A DNA stretch of 64,000 bases from Tomocerus qinae (taxonomy: Eukaryota; Arthropoda; Collembola; Entomobryomorpha; Tomoceridae): NCBI GenBank assembly GCA_020055645.1, contig CM034549.1:24573930-24637929 (forward strand). Direction: 5' to 3'. Of this stretch, positions 61,301 to 64,000 are shown one piece after another (the stretch's first letter is position 1; each line of letters starts with the position of its first letter). The notes under the pieces are model-generated. The model saw nothing but the letters and a program-made list of their open reading frames with translations. It was not told the DNA's origin and made no database searches. The translations under genes and the position numbers were made by a program.

Positions 61301-62822
61301 TATGTACATATGCAATGTATGTGGGGATAGAGATGCATGCATTAAATATATAGATGATCCGAATAAGTCTGCGCATTTAACAGGGGAAGCACATTGAGCC
61401 GGGAAAGAGTAATTGTGTCTTGTGTTTTGCACTTAGGGACATTGTTTGCTGTTGGAAGGAAATGTTGTTTCATCTGGAAAATCCTTAGAGAAGCATTACT
61501 TTTGCTAATTTTTGGGGAGTGTAGCTGCTAAGCTTAATATAATAGTAAATTGAACTGGGAGAGAGGTTAAGTCGGCCGCGATGCCCCTATCTTTGTGTTG
61601 TAGTAGGAGAGGAAATTCATTGCCATTGCATAACTGGAGAGTGTATGTGTGTAGGCTGAGTTATGCGAAGATATTTGCTCGAAAAGACAAGTGAACGTAT
61701 TTGATAGTGGCCTTTGTGGGTTTCGGTTGCTCATTCATACATTCATTCATTCATGGTGTGCCTGAAGTGAGAGAGGGAGCCGAGTTTCGCTATAAAACTA
61801 CTACAGACACAATATCTTTTCCTCTCTCCTCAGTTCGGTTCGATTCGCTCGACTTTCTCCACAGGGAAAGTTCTTTTGCTTTGACTCGGAGAAGGCATTC
61901 GGCTCATTCTTTGTACTCCAGGCAAAGTTCCTCTCTCCATCTGCTCCAGTTTCAGTCTTCACCCAAGAAATTCACAGGAGGACTATCTGAAGAAAGCCAT
62001 GTCCTGTAAGGAAAATAAGACTCAGACAATGGCCAGGCTATATAGAAAATGAAAAATAATTGTGTAAGGATTGAATGGTTCTGTCGCATCTTGTCTCCTC
62101 TCCCTTTTCGATGAAACCTGCCAACCTATATACTATTTGCATGCAAGCATATCTACTATACGTCTCAAAACGTCTATTATTCATACAAAAATAGTTTATC
62201 TAAGGTATATACATTCTAAGCCAAACGAAACCAAAAGGAGAAGCTCAAACGACATATTGTACATCTTACGTAAACATGGATTCCTAAAGTGAGATTATAT
62301 TTGGGAGAGAAAGCTTTCTCCCGCCTATACTTCGACACTAGTACAAAAGATTATATCTGAGATGAGAGGGAGGAGGATAGATATTATAAAAAAGAGTATA
62401 GAGCACTAGGTGACACAGACTTGAGTTCACTATCAAAGAAACCATGACCTGGAAAAACAAAAGTTGTTCTTGTAAACGAATTTGCATCTGACAAAACTTA
62501 GTGCACCCATTTCTGAACCAACTGTCTCGGTTGGTTTTAATGAACACGACATACTAAGTCAACCCGACTCTGGCGTAATTTCTTTCTTTCTGGGGGCTAC
62601 ATGGATATGAGTTGAATTACATTAATCTCTCGGTTTTCTGTAAACTATCATAATATCAAAGAAATAGCAAATAATATATAATTTCACAAAAGTTACGTGA
62701 TGCATTATTTATTGTGTACGTTTCAAAGGGAAACTTTTCTGTATGCATCACCAGTTTCTAATTTAAATTAACCGCCACAATTTCAATTTTTTCCCCGTTG
62801 TTCCCCAACAGTAGCTATAGGT
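52314..62822. other. Long non-coding stretch before the 63-kb exon
   Basis: About 10.5 kb hold no supported gene. The octamer ACTTTCTC/GAGAAAGT occurs at 53598, 54666, 58628, 58686 and 61852. There is an ATTC-type microsatellite at about 61733-61755. GC content is locally higher near 54130-54260 and 54640-54720. Confidence 0.45.
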
Positions 62823-62980
62823 TATAAAAAGGAGGCTTTGATTCAAAGCAGGAATATAATTGGAACACTTTCGTGCATGTTCAGAATAGAAATTTCTATT
62901 GTCTACATACAGAAAAGAAGTTCTTCACTTCCCCTCCTAACAAAACAGACGCTATAAACTTAACAAAAGTACTCTCAGTC
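62823..62980 (+). promoter_or_regulatory. Candidate promoter region of the 63-kb exon
   Basis: A good TATA-like TATAAAAAGG starts at 62823. A second, TATAAAC, is at 62953, with an arthropod initiator-like TCAGTC at 62975-62980 about 24 nt downstream. Either could place a start site shortly before the ATG at 63000. The two motifs are short and could be chance. Confidence 0.25.
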
Positions 62981-62999
62981 CGAGAGAAATCTACAGAAA

Positions 63000-63113
63000 A
63001 TGGCATTTGCGGCGGCTCGGATGATTAGAAATCCACTTAAAGAGGCTCCTAAACCGGTCCCAGTTCGTTCTAGAAGACCTTCCAAAGATGATCATTCACG
63101 CTCCCGCAGCAAG
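63000..63113 (+). CDS. Candidate first coding exon of an unrecognised gene (partial)
   Basis: ATG in the context AGAAAATGG opens 38 codons that are clearly GC-richer than the surroundings. They encode a basic, Pro/Ser/Arg-rich N-terminus (MAFAAARMIRNPLKEAPKPV, then SRRPSKDDHSRSRSK). The codons end at CAGCAAG|GTACAC, a plausible phase-0 splice donor. The rest of the gene would lie beyond the window or in small exons I could not link. Such N-termini occur on many regulatory proteins and I cannot name the family. The frame stays open past the donor to 63284, but base composition and amino-acid character change there, which supports a splice junction. Confidence 0.4.
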
Positions 63114-64000
63114 GTACACAAAACATGCCTTTCTTACATACTTACGTCCCTCGTCGGCTACGCTCTTGTCGGCTCTCTTCCAATTCCCACGTACGCCTAT
63201 TTTCACACATACAAATGCAGCCTTAAACATCCTCTAATCCCTCCTTTTTCCCTTTCAAGACACACTCTTTGTCTTCTTAATTGACAAGTTCTCATCTAAT
63301 TTTCAACATGACAGGAACAAAAAGCATAATTTACCTATACAGGGCAGGAACCATGTAAATGTAACTAACTATAAATTTTAATCTGCATCCTTCACTCTAC
63401 AAATACGAATGACAACTTTCTAAATAGATGCTCACATTGCCCTACTACCTTTTCTACTTTTCTTCGGAGACATACATATAAATAAATTATACTCAACTAA
63501 CTATCAAAGGACACTAATTATAAACTTCCAACAGTTTCAACTAGTAATTCCTACTATGGGGTCTCAACAAGAAAAGACGAACATTCCTACAACTGCTCCT
63601 TCTTAAATTGAAATCCTTTGTCAAAGACAACGATGATGACGGAAATTCAACTCTTTAACGCTCCAGCAACTTCATAGAGACCAATAATGGCACAGAAAGT
63701 AATAAGCATTTCTATAGGGGGCAATGATGAACATTATTCACATACTTAAAATAATTTTCATCCAAGAAAACATTATTTAATTGTTTTCACAGAAAAGGGA
63801 GCAGCACAAAAGCCCTATTTATTTGAATTCTTTATTTCAACATTTGTCTGATGCTTGTACTTAGAAATCTTCCATGAAATCTGGCAGTACGAGTTAATCT
63901 TGTGTAGTTCAGCAATTTAGAATAGCGTAGATAGCTGAAGTTAAAGTGTGCCATGTATTAGTTAAGTAAAAAGTACAACAGTAAGCACAATATTAGAATT
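63114..64000. other. Probable intron sequence after the candidate first exon
   Basis: The stretch is AT-rich with no second exon that can be joined with confidence before the window ends. Confidence 0.35.

Noticed and set aside
61701-62009. A 102-codon plus-strand frame
   Set aside because: It includes a microsatellite-encoded stretch and CT-rich DNA, and shows no domain or splice logic.
1-64000. CRISPR arrays, operons, rRNA or prokaryotic features
   Set aside because: None were seen. The intron-bearing genes and TTAGG repeat indicate nuclear arthropod DNA.

Overview
The window looks like arthropod nuclear DNA: AT-rich, with short spliceosomal introns (44 and 75 bp are seen), an interstitial run of the arthropod telomere unit TTAGG, a P-element/THAP9-type transposase and many short foldback transposons. 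A springtail, crustacean or insect would all fit. The sequence alone does not settle which.

Bases 1-5,600 hold two foldback MITEs and otherwise unassigned DNA. Bases 5,661-13,129 (minus strand) are the one large, clearly recognisable gene: a full ABCA-subfamily ABC transporter of five exons (13129-9608, 9098-8939, 8863-8738, 8572-8327, 7210-5661). The exons sum to 1,868 codons with consistent splice phases. Its single striking defect is an in-frame TGA at codon 731 (10937-10939), directly after the LSGGQK signature of nucleotide-binding domain 1. Everything else is open and conserved.

Bases 13,240-15,750 are a dense cluster of mobile DNA. It contains a long-armed MITE just upstream of the ABCA start, a Helitron-type 3' terminus, a foldback rich in CTTAAG sites, and a long near-perfect hairpin whose left arm was split by a 232-bp hAT-type MITE with an exact 8-bp target duplication.

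Bases 22,000-26,000 hold a small unrecognised plus-strand gene fragment (two exons, one frameshift), a 118-bp tandem duplication carrying two AATAAA signals, seven TTAGG units, and a P/THAP9 transposase on the minus strand. The transposase lacks its N-terminal region and has an internal deletion with a frame change. A 25-bp tandem repeat lies upstream of it.

From about 26,000 to 62,800 I see no convincing protein gene, only a few more MITE-like inverted repeats and a strongly over-represented octamer, ACTTTCTC/GAGAAAGT (22 hits between 18 and 62 kb, none seen before). At 63,000 a short GC-richer ORF with good start and donor contexts looks like the first coding exon of a plus-strand gene running out of the window. 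The desert before it may be that gene's 5' regulatory region.
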